A stretch of DNA of 64,000 bases from Plasmopara viticola (taxonomy: Eukaryota > Oomycota > Peronosporomycetes > Peronosporales > Peronosporaceae). The stretch spans positions 62,001 through 126,000 of the forward strand of contig MBPM02000114.1 in assembly GCA_001695595.3 (NCBI GenBank). The letters are read 5' to 3'. This document shows, one piece after another, positions 45,327 through 57,010 of this stretch. Positions within the stretch are counted from its first letter, which is position 1. Each line of letters starts with the position of its first letter. The notes beneath the pieces were generated by a model. It ran no database searches, was not told the DNA's origin, and was given only the letters and a program-made list of their open reading frames with translations. The position numbers and the translations under genes are program-made.

Positions 45327-45950
45327 AACTGTAGCGGATAATTGAATGCTTCATTTTCTTGATTCCTGTCACCCATTCATTTGTAAGATAGATTTCTGAG
45401 GCAGTTTGCGCAATACGCTGATGTCGAAGAATGCACCATACATGCTTATCACTGTGACGATAGTACAAAAAAGCCAAATGCAATCCTCATAGAAGACTCC
45501 ATTTTAATTATAAATAAAGAGGAATGAGATAATATCATAAAAAAGTTAGGCTCACTATCATTTGCACCAATTTGATGCTTCTGAGTCATGTGCATATAAA
45601 TCGGACGCTTTTGACATTTGACGTACCAAGAAAAATGTTTTGTGACGCATGTTCCAATCTAAAATATTACTTTCCGATCAACATATACAAACCATTTAGC
45701 AGACTTGAAAGTGCTGTTTTTGGGTCGATTTTCTATCGACAAGCTCCTTTAGCTACGTCACAATTAAATGTATAGTTTCTCACGGTATACAAACGTACAT
45801 CTTCTAACCTTACAACGGCCATATTGTCGATCAGTATTGTTCATATCATGACACGATATTCTGATGATTTGATCACGACTGTACGCGTAGATGACGCTGC
45901 TTAAACTCGTGCTTAATTCGTGCCTTTTCAACAAGATGTCAAAAGCGTCC
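45327..45950. other. Segment B remnant and asymmetric centre between U5 and U6
   Basis: U5 enters segment B and stops at about 45,615 within ACGCTTTTGACA. It is then joined to TTTGACGTACCAAG, which belongs further along segment B in the opposite-facing unit U6. The shared TTTGACAT/TTTGACGT bases may have guided the join. 45,616-45,950 has no partner in U5, so it forms the loop of the surrounding inverted repeat. No gene. Confidence 0.6.
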
Positions 45951-46212
45951 GGTTTATATGCACGACAAAAAAGCATCAAATTGGTGCAAATGATAGTTTT
46001 ATGATATGATCTCATTCCTCTTTATTTACAATTAAAATGGAGTCTTCTATGAGGATTGCATTTGGCTTTTTTGTACTATCGTCACAGAGATAAGCATGTA
46101 TGGTGCATTCTTCGACATCAGCGTATTGCGCAAACTGCCTCAGAAATCTATCTTACAAATGAATGGGTGACAGGAATCAAGAAAATGAAGCATTCAATTA
46201 TCCGCTACAGTT
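45951..46212 (-). other. Segment B end of unit U6
   Basis: Mirror of 45,327-45,600. Plus frame 46,056-46,268 (KHVWCILRHQRIAQTASEI) has its twin on minus at 45,271-45,483. No recognised gene. Confidence 0.35.
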
Positions 46213-46748
46213 TTAGCCAGCCCCTCGACTTCGTGACAAACAATCACGCAGATCGAAAAGCGCGATAGACCAAGAGGGTCCTGCAACACCTTTTTTGCTG
46301 CGGAACGTTCGGCACCAGCTGCAGGACGTCTTGCACCGGCTTACTGAGTAGTCATAATCAATAAACGATTTACTTGTTTCAAGCATACCACATAATCTAA
46401 CCATGTACGATAGTAACAGTAACGCGAAGTAGCTTGCGAATTGTGAAATTCCATACTTAAAATACCATATAATAATAAGATCACCACCGACACGTAGATT
46501 TCCCCTTTGTTTGGCTTAAAGTAGTCTTTGAAAAACTTCGGGTTCTTGGTCCACAACAACGGAAGCATGTGCAAATAGCCTTCCGGGTGTCTATGTTCAT
46601 CAAGCGTCACACCTTCCGAGCCGCTTCTATCCAACCACACGTGTTTCAGTGAGATCGACCCAGCAAACGAACACTTATATAACCCACCGTCCACGATAAT
46701 GTGATTGAAGTCGCTATGGCAAATTTCCGGAGATGTTTGTATAGCCAA
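46213..46748 (-). pseudogene. Crinkler header, copy I (best preserved)
   Basis: One frame of 135 residues (46,748-46,341) covers the whole header: SPEICHSDFNHIIVDGG, YKCSFAG, HVWLDRSGSEGVTLDEH, LLWTKNPKFFKDYFKP and GEIYVSVVILLLYG, then WLDYVVCLKQVNRLL and stop. The linker lacks the usual HVLVVVP, and no effector domain follows. It is probably a header that lost its C-terminal domain, or the 5' part of a second CRN gene once in tandem. Listed as pseudogene because no ATG-started full protein is evident. Confidence 0.6.
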
Positions 46749-48120
46749 GAAATAGCAATATCATCTTTTCTTCCAAAGTGAACGCTTCGACACCCAACCT
46801 TCGTGCAATCGCCTTTGTTCTGGCCAACTGCGCATGATGGTACAAACAGCGCCTAAAAGGACGTAGAATTTATCTGCTTGGAAAACGAAGTGCCTTACCA
46901 TCCGGCTCGCCAACGAAATGCCTTACCATCCGGCTCGCCAAAATAAATTGGACTTGTGCTTTCCCTCCAATATGCTGATACGAAGCCACCTCCGAGTACA
47001 TCACATTGCTCTTTGGTCAAGCTATCCACGAGCAGCTGCGTCTCGATCGTTGAATTAAAATATCTAATATTAACAGATCGTGCTTGTCGACAAGGAACGC
47101 AATGTTGAGGTCATCGAAGGCGCTTGCGACCGGCCTGAACAGCAGCAATCCGTCATTTACAACGTCAATATTCTCGATTCGCACAAAATTACCTTTGAGG
47201 CGATCGCGTTCTCGTCGAGAAAGATGAGATGCAATTGCAACAGGAATCGGTAGACCAACATTCATCACCATGCAAAGAAGCATCGAGTCGCCGTTCTTAT
47301 TTTTCCCACAATCGCATTTGAAGTCCTTCACCGATTGCTGCTTCAGCTTTTGAGTTCTCGAATCCGTGGTACTGGGAATGTTCCAGAACGTGCGTTGGAA
47401 CAACGTGGCAGCAATTGCTGCGTATAGAGAGGAAGTGTGGTCTTTGGCCGGAACCACCACCAGCACGTGGATTTCCCCTTCGATTCGCTCAAATCTCTCT
47501 CCAAAGTTTGTCTGGTTTTTGATCCACAACGAACGGATCCTTGTGCGTAATTAGTCCGTCGTATGACGAATAGTAGTCCGGGTAATAGCCAAAGGCTTTG
47601 CGACCTTATCCTTTGCTGTAATCATAGTTGTCATTGTCGTGGCCGTAGTGGTCGTTGTCGTGGCCGTAGTGGTCGTTGTCGTGGCCGTAGTGGTCGTTGC
47701 CGTGGCCGTAGAAGTCGTTGCCGTGGCCGGGATACTCATGGCTGTAGTCGTCGCAGTCCTTGCCAAATTTGCTGTAGCCGCTGTGTTCCTTGTGCACGAA
47801 GCTCTTGTGGCTGTGGTCGTCGTTCTTGCAGGCGTTACCTGGTTCTTGTGATCATAGTCGTCTTTGCCGTTGCTGCAGTCTGTTGACTCGGTAGCCTGGG
47901 ATGTATCGTCTTCCAGGCGCCGACTATAGTGCAATCAATGCCCATGTCGTGGTGCCTTTTGCGGTGGTCACAATCGCGCTTAAGCGGGTGGTGAATGTAG
48001 TCCCCGTAGGAGCCAAGGAGCGATTTCCGCTGGAGCATTTCGGGCATCAATCGATTGCAGGATGGAGGCACTGACGTATAGGCTTAGCACTGCAAGCATA
48101 TTAAACTGCATCTTGGCCGC
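46749..48120 (-). pseudogene. Copy I: GY/CRN/HNH chimeric pseudogene
   Basis: The frame 47,529-47,017 (170 residues) joins the CRN linker (NQTNFGERFE, GEIHVLVVVPAKD) and HNH block one (ASHLSRRERD, VNDGLLLFRP, AFDDLNIAFLVD) without a break. Block two is separated and carries the 28-bp duplication at 46,884-46,939. The GY frame (47,797-47,606) has the extra YGHDNDH unit, like copy G. Thr/Ala frame stops at TTD. At 48,188 it is joined directly to copy J with loss of the promoter spacer. Confidence 0.65.
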
Positions 48121-48188
48121 GCAGTTGCTTGACTTGAATGGATGTATTTGCTAGTTGTCGATTGCTGAGAAGAAGGCGAAATGAAAAG

Positions 48189-49420
48189 TAACCATCGCAA
48201 AAGACACCACGACATGGGCATTGCACTATCGTCGGCGCCTGGAAGACGATACATCCCAGGCTACCGAGTCAACAGACTACAGCAACGGCAAAGACGACTA
48301 TGATCACAAGAACCAGGTAACGCCTGCAGGAACGACGACCACAGCCACAAGAGCTTCGTGCACAAGGAACACAGCGGCTACAGCAAATTTGGCAAGGACT
48401 GCGACGACTACAGCCATGAGTACCACGGCCACGGCAACGACTTCTACGGCCACGGCAACGACCACTACGGCCACGACAATGACAACTACGGCAACGGCAA
48501 TGACTACTATGGTTATGGCAAAGGATACGGTGGCAAAGCCTTTGGCTATTACCCGGACTACTATTCGTCATACGACGGATTCATTACGCACAAGGATCCG
48601 TTCGTTGTGGATCAAAAACCCGACAAACTTTGGAGAGAGATTTGAGCGAATCGAAGGGGAAATCCACGTGCTGGTGGTGGTTCCGGCCAAAGACCACACT
48701 TCCTCTCTATACGCAGCAATTGCTGCCACGTTGTTCCAACGCACGTTCTGGAACATTCCCAGTACCACGGATTCGAGAACTCAAAAGCTGAAGCAGCAAT
48801 CGGTGAAGGACTTCAAATGCGATTGTGGGAAAAAAAGAACGGCGACTCGATGCTTCTTTGCATGGTGATGAATGTTGGTCTACCGATTCCTGTTGCGATT
48901 GCATCTCATCTTTCTCGACGAGAACGCGATCGCCTCAAAGGTAATTTTGTGCGAATCGAGAATATTGACGTTGTAAATGACGGATTGCTGCTGTTCAGGC
49001 CGGTCGCAAGCGCCTTCGATGACCTCGACATTGCGTTCCTTGTCGACAAGCACGATCTGTTAACATTAGATATTTTAATTCAACGATCTAGACGCAGCTG
49101 CTCGTGGATAGCTTGACCAAAGAGCAATGGGATGTACTCGGAGGTGGCTTCGTATCAGCATATTGGAGGGAAAGCACAAGTCCAATTTATTTTGGCGAGC
49201 CGGATGGTAAGGCACTTCGTTGGCGAGCCGGATGGTAAGGCACTTCGTTTTCCAAGCAGATAATTCTACGTCCTTTTAGGCGCTGTTTGTACCATCTAGC
49301 GCAGTTGGCCAGAACAAAGGCGATTGCACGAAGGTTGGGTGTCGAAGCGTTCACTTTGGAAGAAAAGATGATATTGCTATTTTTGGCTATACAAACATCT
49401 CCGGAAATTTGCCATAGCGA
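48189..49420 (+). pseudogene. Copy J: GY/CRN/HNH chimeric pseudogene, 5' end missing
   Basis: Starts inside the GY gene (ACCATCGCAAAAGACACC), lacking the first 150 bp or so and the promoter. GY frame 48,358-48,645 is complete to DKLWREI. The Thr/Ala-rich frame 48,221-48,868 runs 215 codons through the CRN linker (GEIHVLVVVPAKD) to CFFAW. HNH block one 48,817-49,116; block two has the 28-bp tandem duplication at 49,194-49,249. Its 3' half is nearly identical to copies C, G and I. Confidence 0.65.
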
Positions 49421-49910
49421 CTTCAATCACATTATCGTGGACGGTGGGTTATATAAGTGTTCGTTTGCTGGGTCGATCTCACTGAAACACGTGTGGTTGG
49501 ATAGAAGCGGCTCGGAAGGTGTGACGCTTGATGAACATAGACACCCGGAAGGCTATTTGCACATGCTTCCGTTGTTGTGGATCGAGAACCCGAAGTTTTT
49601 CAAAGACTACTTTAAGCCAGGAAAACCACGTGTCGGTGGTGATCTTATTATTATATGTTATTTTAAGTATGGAATTTCACAATTCGCAAGCTACTTCGCG
49701 TTACTGTTACTATCGTACATGGTTAGATTATGTGGTATGCTTGAAACAAGTAAATCGTTTATTAATTATGACTACTCAGTAAGCCGGTGCAAGACGTCCT
49801 GCAGCTGGTGCCGAACGTTCCGCAGCAAAAAAGGTGTTGCAGGACCCTCTTGGTCTATCACGCTTTTCGATCTGCGTGATTGTTTGTCACGAAGTCGAGG
49901 TGCTGGCTAA
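49421..49910 (+). pseudogene. Crinkler header, copy J
   Basis: Frame 49,287-49,910 is open for 207 codons: from HNH block two (KAIARRLGVEAFTLEEKM) straight into the header (SDFNHIIVDGG, YKCSFAG, WLDRSGSEGVTLDEH, LLWIENPKFFKDYFKP) and through the Cys-rich tail. A one-base loss near 49,381 fuses the two parts in frame. GEIYV is lost. It shows how the HNH end and header could be read as one product. Confidence 0.55.
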
Positions 49911-52349
49911 ACCCAAAGCAGATTAATGAATGCTTCACTATTTTGATTTCTAACACCCAATCATTTGTAAAATAGATGTCTGGGGCAATTTGCGCAATAC
50001 GCTGAAGTCGAAGAATGCATCATACATGCTTATCCCTGTGACGATAGTACAAAAAAAGCTAAATGTAATTCTCATAGAGCGCTTCATTTTAACTGTAATT
50101 AAAGAGGAATGAGATCATATCATAAACTATCATTTGCACCAATTTGATGCTTTTTGTCGTGTGCATATTAACCGGACGCTTTTAACATCTTGTTGAAAAA
50201 GCACGAATTAAGCACGAGTTTAAGCAGCGTCATCTACGCGTGCAGTCGTGATCAAATCCTCATAATACTGTGTCACGATGTTTACAATACTGATCGACAA
50301 TATGGCCGTTGTAAGGTTAGAAGATGTACGTTTGTATACCGTGAGAAACTATACATTTAATTGTGACGTAGCTAAAGGAACTTGTCGATAGAAAATCGAC
50401 CCAAACACAGCACTTTAAAGTCTGCTAAACGCTTTGTATATGTTGATCGAAAAGTAATAGTTTAGATTGGAACATGCGTCACAAAACATTTTTCTTGGTA
50501 CGTCAAATGTCAGGGATGAATTTCCTTAATAAGCTATCCAGGCTCGAAGTGTCCAAATAGATCATGATGAAGGCAACACTTACTCTTTAATCCTCATCCA
50601 TTTGGTTTGTGTAGAACAATGCATCATCCACAGCCGGATATTGTGTGCAGTAGAGATCACAGTTGATGACCATTAATTTTTCTTTCTTTGTTTAGAAGGA
50701 AAGTAAAGTGATAACACGCATCTCCGTTCGCCTTTATCCCTATGCGAAGGCAAAGCGTAATTATACGAATGTTCGCATAACTGTTCTACTTTTCTTTCGC
50801 CAGACATCTATCTTGTCGTCTGGTACCTCGTCGTGCGTGTGATGGTCAAGCTTGCTCCCGTCTGCATCCACCACTCAGTAAAAGGGAGCGAATTCATACA
50901 TGCACTGATTGCATCAGATCAATGCAGCTGCGTTTGAGCAATACCTGTATAATTGGCTCTTTTGGAACTAGCTGTCGTTCTTTCTGTCGGTGAATTACTA
51001 GCACAACAACGTTCTCGAAAATCTGGCGTTTTGCTGAAATAAACAAAAACGTTTCTGCATCAGAATGGCATGAGTCGTAGCACTGTCGATGATTAAATAT
51101 GTCTGCTATTTTATTAGCATCGATTTAGTAAAGCTTGATAAATATTGCGGCGTAGTATCGCAGTCATTCAAATAAAATGTCTTGTAGCAAGGACTTACGT
51201 TCTCCCTTCTGGCCTTAACATATTTTTACTGAGGTAATTAAGCTTCAACGAAACGAAGTTGCTTGATACGCCTCCGCTCGATGACCAAGCATAACGCCTT
51301 TGCACCATTTGTCGTTCAAGTCTTGCACCATACGTAAAAGTTATATTTCCTTACAATTTTTCATCACGCTGGCGCTTGCCATTCTGTCACTACTCAAAGT
51401 AACGCTCGCAACGACTTGTGCTACCATAACTCATTGCTAATATCGAAAATTGTATACTGTAAATGATGGCATGTGTCGCTCATCATGGTCACGTTGGAAT
51501 CGCAAGCTCTGCTTTTTATCGAGTGGCAGCCTGGCCACACGTTTGTCGGACGTGTGGTGTGTTAGACGTCGATAGTGCTAAGTCACAGTCCACTATGATG
51601 GTTGATACGAAAAAAATTGTATGATGAATCGCTGACAAGGTAGAAGCTAAGCTGCGTTTTGTGTTCTACACTTCCTGTCCAAACATACATTGGCCGGTCG
51701 GTATGGACCATACACCTTACGGTACGATGAAAGCCGTGTAGTTTGTGTTACGGCAAAGATAGCTTTACGACTTTGTAGAAATCCCCAAGAAGAATGTTGT
51801 TCCAGCCAGCTTATTTGACGTATAATTCGATCCTTTTAAGAGCTGCACTCAACCCACATTTTATGGAAGCAGTATGGAGACTACGAGGTGTCGCTTAATT
51901 TGCTGTGAGTAGCATGAGGACCGGGCACGATAATCACCCACAGCGAATCACTACAGGCATCGAGAGGTTTGAGATATGCGCATCCTGTGGTACTGTTGAT
52001 ACAGCTTTTTCATATCGGTATTGTGGTATCGTTACTGGCAGTCTGTCAATAGTTTGCTACGTACAAGGTCTTTTCTGTGGTTCCTTTGCACCACTGTTAT
52101 GGCCAGCGAACAATGAATTGGAGTAAAGAGTGGCGGTGTATTTGGAAGCGGCAGACCTTTTTAGTCGGTATTAGACAATGTAAAGCACGAGTTTCTCTCT
52201 TGCTGGAGATTGGAGCAAGAGAAAGCTAACGGCGGGACTATCTGTGAATTATACGTTTCAATGCTCTCTATTTTGGAAAAAGGTCGAAGGTGTCCTTCCT
52301 GTGGAAGCTCAAGTATGTTCAGATGCTCAAATTAATGAGTGCTTATAAA
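49911..52349 (+). other. Segment B of unit U7, no recognised gene
   Basis: Reversed near-copy of 38,537-40,944 with the same erosions. Only short frame worth note: 51,905-52,126 (RTGHDNHPQRITTGIERF, EICASCGTVDTAF). The MHRFD-type frame is broken here by a changed TGTCACGATGTTTACAATACT stretch near 50,270. Confidence 0.35.
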
Positions 52350-52841
52350 GCCCTCCGCGAGCGCGTTATATACACTTAACCGATGCTTGCAAGTTGTTCA
52401 ACGGGTTGCATGTACCACGATTAAGAGTTCGGGGTCTCTATTGATGATATATTGATAAATTTTTGAAAAACGTCCTGTTCGATTGCAGGATTAAAGTGAT
52501 ACGATCATAACGCCCAGGTCTTAGCAGTTTATATTTTTTAAGATAGCGCCAATTTTCTAAAGATTGTTCTATAAATTTCTTTGCCAGCGATAAAATTTTA
52601 GATGCTACGATAAAATATTAGATGCTACGATAAATTCCGTATCGCGAACGTGAAACTCGTTTTAAAAGTGGTCTCTACTCGTACTTTATCATATGCAATA
52701 GACTTCAAGCGAGCTAGCCTTTTATCACTTAATTACGACCTAAAGCACACATTCGCTTTTAAAGTGCAAACGACATATATTAAATTAACTAATATCGCAG
52801 ATTTTAACAAAACCTGCGATTTAGGAAAACTTGAACTTTTT
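52350..52841. other. Alpha-lineage sequence beyond the MULE right end (U7)
   Basis: Reverse of 38,047-38,536, including the 20-bp-period repeat (about 52,585-52,635). An 84-codon frame at 52,650-52,904 is AT-driven and not supported as a gene. The junction with segment B keeps TTATAAGCACTCATTAATTTGAG, longer than at 38,537, and matches the beta sequence there. Confidence 0.45.
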
Positions 52842-54804
52842 CTCACCCTTTCTTTAATTTTCACTCACCCGTTGATCAATTGGTCAGATTTAGCATTTTT
52901 GTAATGCGCGACACTTAGTCCAAACTCATTACTGAACTCATTTTCTACTTTCACTTTCTACTCCCACATCCTTCTACGCACGCATATCCTACTAAGCACC
53001 CACAATGAACAGCCTAGCTCCCCCTCCTGCACTTTCTTACCAATCCTTAGAGAAGGCGAAAGATGCTGTTTTTGACCCATTCTTTATCAATGGGATATGC
53101 TCTTGTAGCGTTACACACTAGAAAGGTTGGGAATGAAAGAGATGGCGCCGTTAAGGCCCTTACCTTGAACTGCTCCAAAGAACGACGTACGAGAAAGGAG
53201 CAAAATTCGGAAAGAGAAGGAGTGCGCGTGGGAACGATCAAGGCAACTAGATGTTTATTTGCCGCAAGCATACGGCTAGAGAGCGGACTTTGGCAAGTGG
53301 AAGTGGACAACGGAGAGCAAAATCATGAACCATTTGTGCACGTTTCAGCGCATCCACAAGGACAACGATTGACGGAAGGGCAAAATGCAGCAGTTTTGAC
53401 TCTGGGACGCGCCGGGGTGACTCCTGGGCGCATCATCATTTCGCCGCACCAAAATGATGGCGTTATTTCGACTGCACAGGACTTTACAATCTTCGCATAG
53501 CGGAGCGAAATAGTTTGTTAGCAGGGCGGACACCTCTGACCGCTTTGCTCGATATCCTCGCAAGCGAGACTCTGTATTTCACACAACATTATGTGGACCA
53601 GAAGCTCACGCATTTGCTGATTATCTTAACGTCGGCAAAAGAATTATGCCAACATTACAGTGCCAACCGCGTTTGGATCATTGACGCAACTTACAAAACG
53701 AACAAGTATTGCTTCCCCCTGCTTCATATTATCGGCGTTACGGTAACGAACAATACCTTTACGTTTTCGTATTGCTTTATAAAAAGTGAGCACACGGGTG
53801 ATTACTTGTGGGCACTGTCCCATATCGCCGATGTATTCCAGCAATTCGGCGTGAGAGCCACCGGCACCTTTGTGACGGACAGTAAACTTGCTTTGTTGAT
53901 GCCTTGGAAAGGGTTATCCCAAATGCCGTTTGTTTTTTTGCCGATGGCATATTAATAAGAATATCCTAGCAAGACAAAAACGAGCATTTCGAACAAACGG
54001 GCATGGGAGGAATTTTTAAGGCAATGGCATCGCCTTGTCTGTCAAGAAACCATTGCTGGTTACGAAGACCAACTTGCAGCGATGCAGCAGGAATTCTCAA
54101 ATTATCATCAAGTCATGCGTTACGTCGAGGAAATCTGGCTCGTCTGGAAGGTCCGATTTGTGTCGGCTTTCTTACATAACAAACCCCATTCCGGACATGT
54201 AACTACCAGCCGCGTAGAGAGTGCCCACGCGGCTCTCAAACGATGGATTACCAGCTCAACGGGAATTTTATTAACCGTTGACGTTGCAGTAAAGCTAGCC
54301 TGCGACAATCAGCTTGCTGGAATCATTCAAAAGCATGCCAAGCAGAGGGCTGTCGCAGATATGCAGTTTGGTCCGCTATTTTCCCAAGTAATGGGAAAAA
54401 CTTCCGAGGAAGCCCTCCGTCGACGCATCGAGTGTTCACCCAGCGATATATCGATGGCAATCGCGGTAATGACCGTGCCGTTTGTGCTAAGTTGCTTACT
54501 TCGACAATGGGACATCCTTGCCGCCACGTTCTGCTTGGTCGCACAGAGCCACTTGCGGTTGACGACTTTGATCTACATTGGCATCTCGTTCAACCTGCTA
54601 TACTGGACCATCCGGTTCTACCAGGCGTTACCCATCGCACTTTGAGTACGTGGAGAATGCGATAATAGCTCCACCGCGACGAAGATGTCGCAATTGCAAT
54701 CAAGTAGGGCAAAACTCTAGAACTTGTGCAAATCAAGGTCGCGTGGCGCACTACAGAAAGGCTAAGTCTGACTAATTGATCAACGATTTAAAGAAAGGGT
54801 GAGG
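52842..54804 (+). mobile_element. MULE relic M3
   Basis: Reversed copy of M2 with both terminal repeats (CTCACCCTTTCTTTAATT at 52,842; AAAGAAAGGGTGAG ending about 54,803). The insertion site and flanks equal those of M2, so it was copied as part of the arm and did not transpose again. Confidence 0.8.
53005..54775 (+). pseudogene. MULE transposase pseudogene M3
   Basis: Same domain order as M2, with ATG at 53,005. Shares the three common frameshifts and adds two of its own: a base lost near 53,898 (so LLNALERVIP becomes LLMPWKGLSQ) and a base lost near 54,420 (LRRTHREF becomes LRRRIECS). The CRNCNQVGQNSRTC tail is kept at 54,578-54,775, again with Gln for the zinc-binding His. Catalytic Asp regions are at about 53,680 and 53,880 and the Glu (RVESAHAALKRW) at about 54,215. 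Confidence 0.8.
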
Positions 54805-55738
54805 TTTATAAAGTACGTATGACATATATTGAGCATTGTTTTTTTATCAGCTTATAAGCAGTAAAAACCACAAAAAAAAGCTTGTAACACACCTTGTGCA
54901 AGTCTTGTTAATGTGATAAAGACAGTGAACTCGAGACATTTTCTGGTCAAGACATTAATAAATCGGAGCCAGAAAAAGACAGCTTCCGGTCCTTAAAAAA
55001 GTAAATGCCGGTATGTATCTATAGTCGCACAATTTTCCATTCTCCCTATGTCCCAGTCCAATAATTGGCTTGCCATTATCAAATATTTGGACCCGGTCAA
55101 ATTTTCTGACTTGGTTGTCGACACGACCACAATCTTCGACCATCCTACTAATGCCTATATAGCTCCAAGGGCGTAAAACGCATGATATATAGATCACATC
55201 GAATTGAAAGTTAGGATGCATGTAAAAGTGGCTTGCCGCGGTCTCAATTTCCTTTTGTTGTAACAAAGCCTTCACAGCTGTCGCGTTTTTGCAATGAGCT
55301 TTGTTCTTATCAAGAGAACGGGTCCTGTCAATAAATCTTCAAATTTATGGACGCAAAATCTTCACCAACCAACTTGTATTTAACAGTGCCTCGAGCTCTT
55401 CATGGCAATTACGCGTTATGGCCTGACGTCTGGCCATGTCGAAGTACTTTTTCATCAGTCTTTTACAAGTCTACTACGGTATTCAGCTTCACGCGCGATA
55501 CTTTTCGCGTAATCAAGGCCATCTTGAGCGTCAGTGGAGCAATGTTTTATGACGTATCCTCGATTTTACTTCCATTTTTCAGGAGATGAATGAGGCTTGC
55601 ACCACGATCCACAGTCCTTTTATCATCAATGAAGACAGAAGAGGGTAAATAAGCTCTCTAGTTATGGAATCTTTCCTCGTGATTACGTTGGCAGAGTTTT
55701 CCAGGACTCTGCCGAACCGTGGGTCCTGCTTCAATTAG
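54805..55738 (-). other. Alpha-lineage extra segment (U7)
   Basis: Reverse of 35,152-36,084. The hairpin GGCAGAGT (55,690-55,697) / ACTCTGCC (55,706-55,713) lies near the junction with segment C. Contains the third copy of the 105-residue ORF. No other gene. Confidence 0.4.
54955..55275 (-). CDS. 105/106-residue ORF of unknown function (U7)
   Basis: Same frame as 30,204 and 35,615, one codon longer (ends APIY) because the stop region differs slightly. Shares the ETAAS, IIGL and CLFLAPI variants with 35,615. Upstream codons are open for some distance, so it is likely the end of a longer broken gene. Confidence 0.35.
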   Translation of the reverse strand: MKALLQQKEIETAASHFYMHPNFQFDVIYISCVLRPWSYIGISRMVEDCGRVDNQVRKFDRVQIFDNGKPIIGLGHRENGKLCDYRYIPAFTFLRTGSCLFLAPIY

Positions 55739-57010
55739 CGGCATCGTCAACAAACCTTCTTTGATGCTTTGTCCAGACCATCTTTCAACTTGTTCTGCAT
55801 CTCTCCATTTGTGTGACGCGATTGGTACAATCCTAGTATTGAGGCTCACAACAGTGTAATTTAGCGGCTCTCGTAAAACTTTCGAGGCTTTAATCTCACA
55901 TTGAACCCCGACACGGAATATGGTCTTAGCTTCGTGGAAGGAGGTTGATGAAGTTTTCTTTTATGTTCTCGTTGTCTATTTCTAAAGCTTGGTCCGTTGG
56001 TTGATCCGACTGACAGGTCGTAGGATAGGTGGTGTGCGCTGAGACAAAGTCTATTTTCGCGCGGTGTTCGCAACCGACTTGTTAGCTACTGTGTCGCTAT
56101 AAGCACCCTTATTATATTGGGACTTGACTACTTCCGATAGCAGGTAGAGCGCGGTCATGTTTTCCGCCCAGGCTCAACTCTGGGTCGACATGTAGCTTAC
56201 GGTGTCTGTGTGGGACAAAACATTTGTTTACCACAAGAACATTGGCCAATCGTGTAATTTATAAAACTTTAATGCTTGAGCCTATATTTTCTACTCTTTT
56301 TACGATGTTTTCTAAAATGAACACCCATCCTTAAGCTTTTATAGAAGTGGGTCGCTATACCGGATCAAGTGTAGCACAAAATACTTATATGCTTTGTCTG
56401 ATAACTATTGTGCCTGTTTGGACATTTACACCTTGCTGACTTTAGTGATTGTTGACGGATATAAAAATCGTAAACTAAAGCAAAAAATAAGAACGTCGTA
56501 AGCCAGTTTAGAACGCGGCTGACCTACTACGCAAGTAGATCAAACTCCAATTAATACGAAAGCCATAGGTGCGCAATTAATATGAACCCATCAAGCCGAT
56601 TACATTGTGCTTCGTACGATCGTGTGTTGCTAGTAGGTGGAATGGATCGGGCTACCGACCTGGTCATATAAGTTTGGCCTTCCCATACTCTCGATGCGGT
56701 TAGATCACAATAATTTTGACCGCGCATCAAATTGAGTGTATCGGATGACGCTAAGTATCCAATCGATCAAACGCTTTTAACCCACTTTTCCTTTTTGCCA
56801 ATAGACTACCAGTATCATCAGCGATTGTCTATTGATATCGCATCGGCTCTTTGAACTCAAATATCGATGCCTTCGAGTGCTGAATACAGTGGTCGTAAGC
56901 GATGGCTACTAGTGTCTACAAAAGGTTGACAAGAGAATGCGTAATGATGATATGGACAATTTTGGGTGTCAAGAATCAGCGCACCATTTCGACTTTAATG
57001 GAAAGTTGAC
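55739..57010 (-). other. Segment C, alpha lineage (U7)
   Basis: Reverse of 33,921-35,151. Has an insertion near 56,475-56,510 (CTAAAGCAAAAAATAAGAACG...) not seen in the other C copies, and retains sequence near 56,930 (TCTACAAAAGGTTGACAAG) that the U4 copies lost. No recognised gene. Confidence 0.4.

Larger units (their letters stand above)
40705..48188. repeat. Overlapping palindromes around 43.1 and 45.8 kb
   Basis: 40,705-42,924 mirrors 43,325-45,615 around the spacer at 43.1 kb. 43,345-45,615 in turn mirrors 45,951-48,188 around a 335-bp loop. Units U4-end, U5 and U6 are thus three alternating copies of the long end. Confidence 0.8.
45616..50510. repeat. Palindrome centred at 48,188 without spacer
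   Basis: 45,616-48,188 mirrors 48,189-about 50,510; the right arm lacks the 5' GY part. On a larger scale, about 32.5-42.3 kb is the inverted copy of about 48.2-58.4 kb (for example 36,114 pairs with 54,775 and 38,750 with 52,126), including the MULE. Confidence 0.8.

Noticed and set aside
52650..52904. 84-residue frame beyond the MULE right end
   Set aside because: AT-rich open stretch that overlaps the terminal repeat of the MULE; the same sequence at 38,047-38,300 does not keep a comparable frame.
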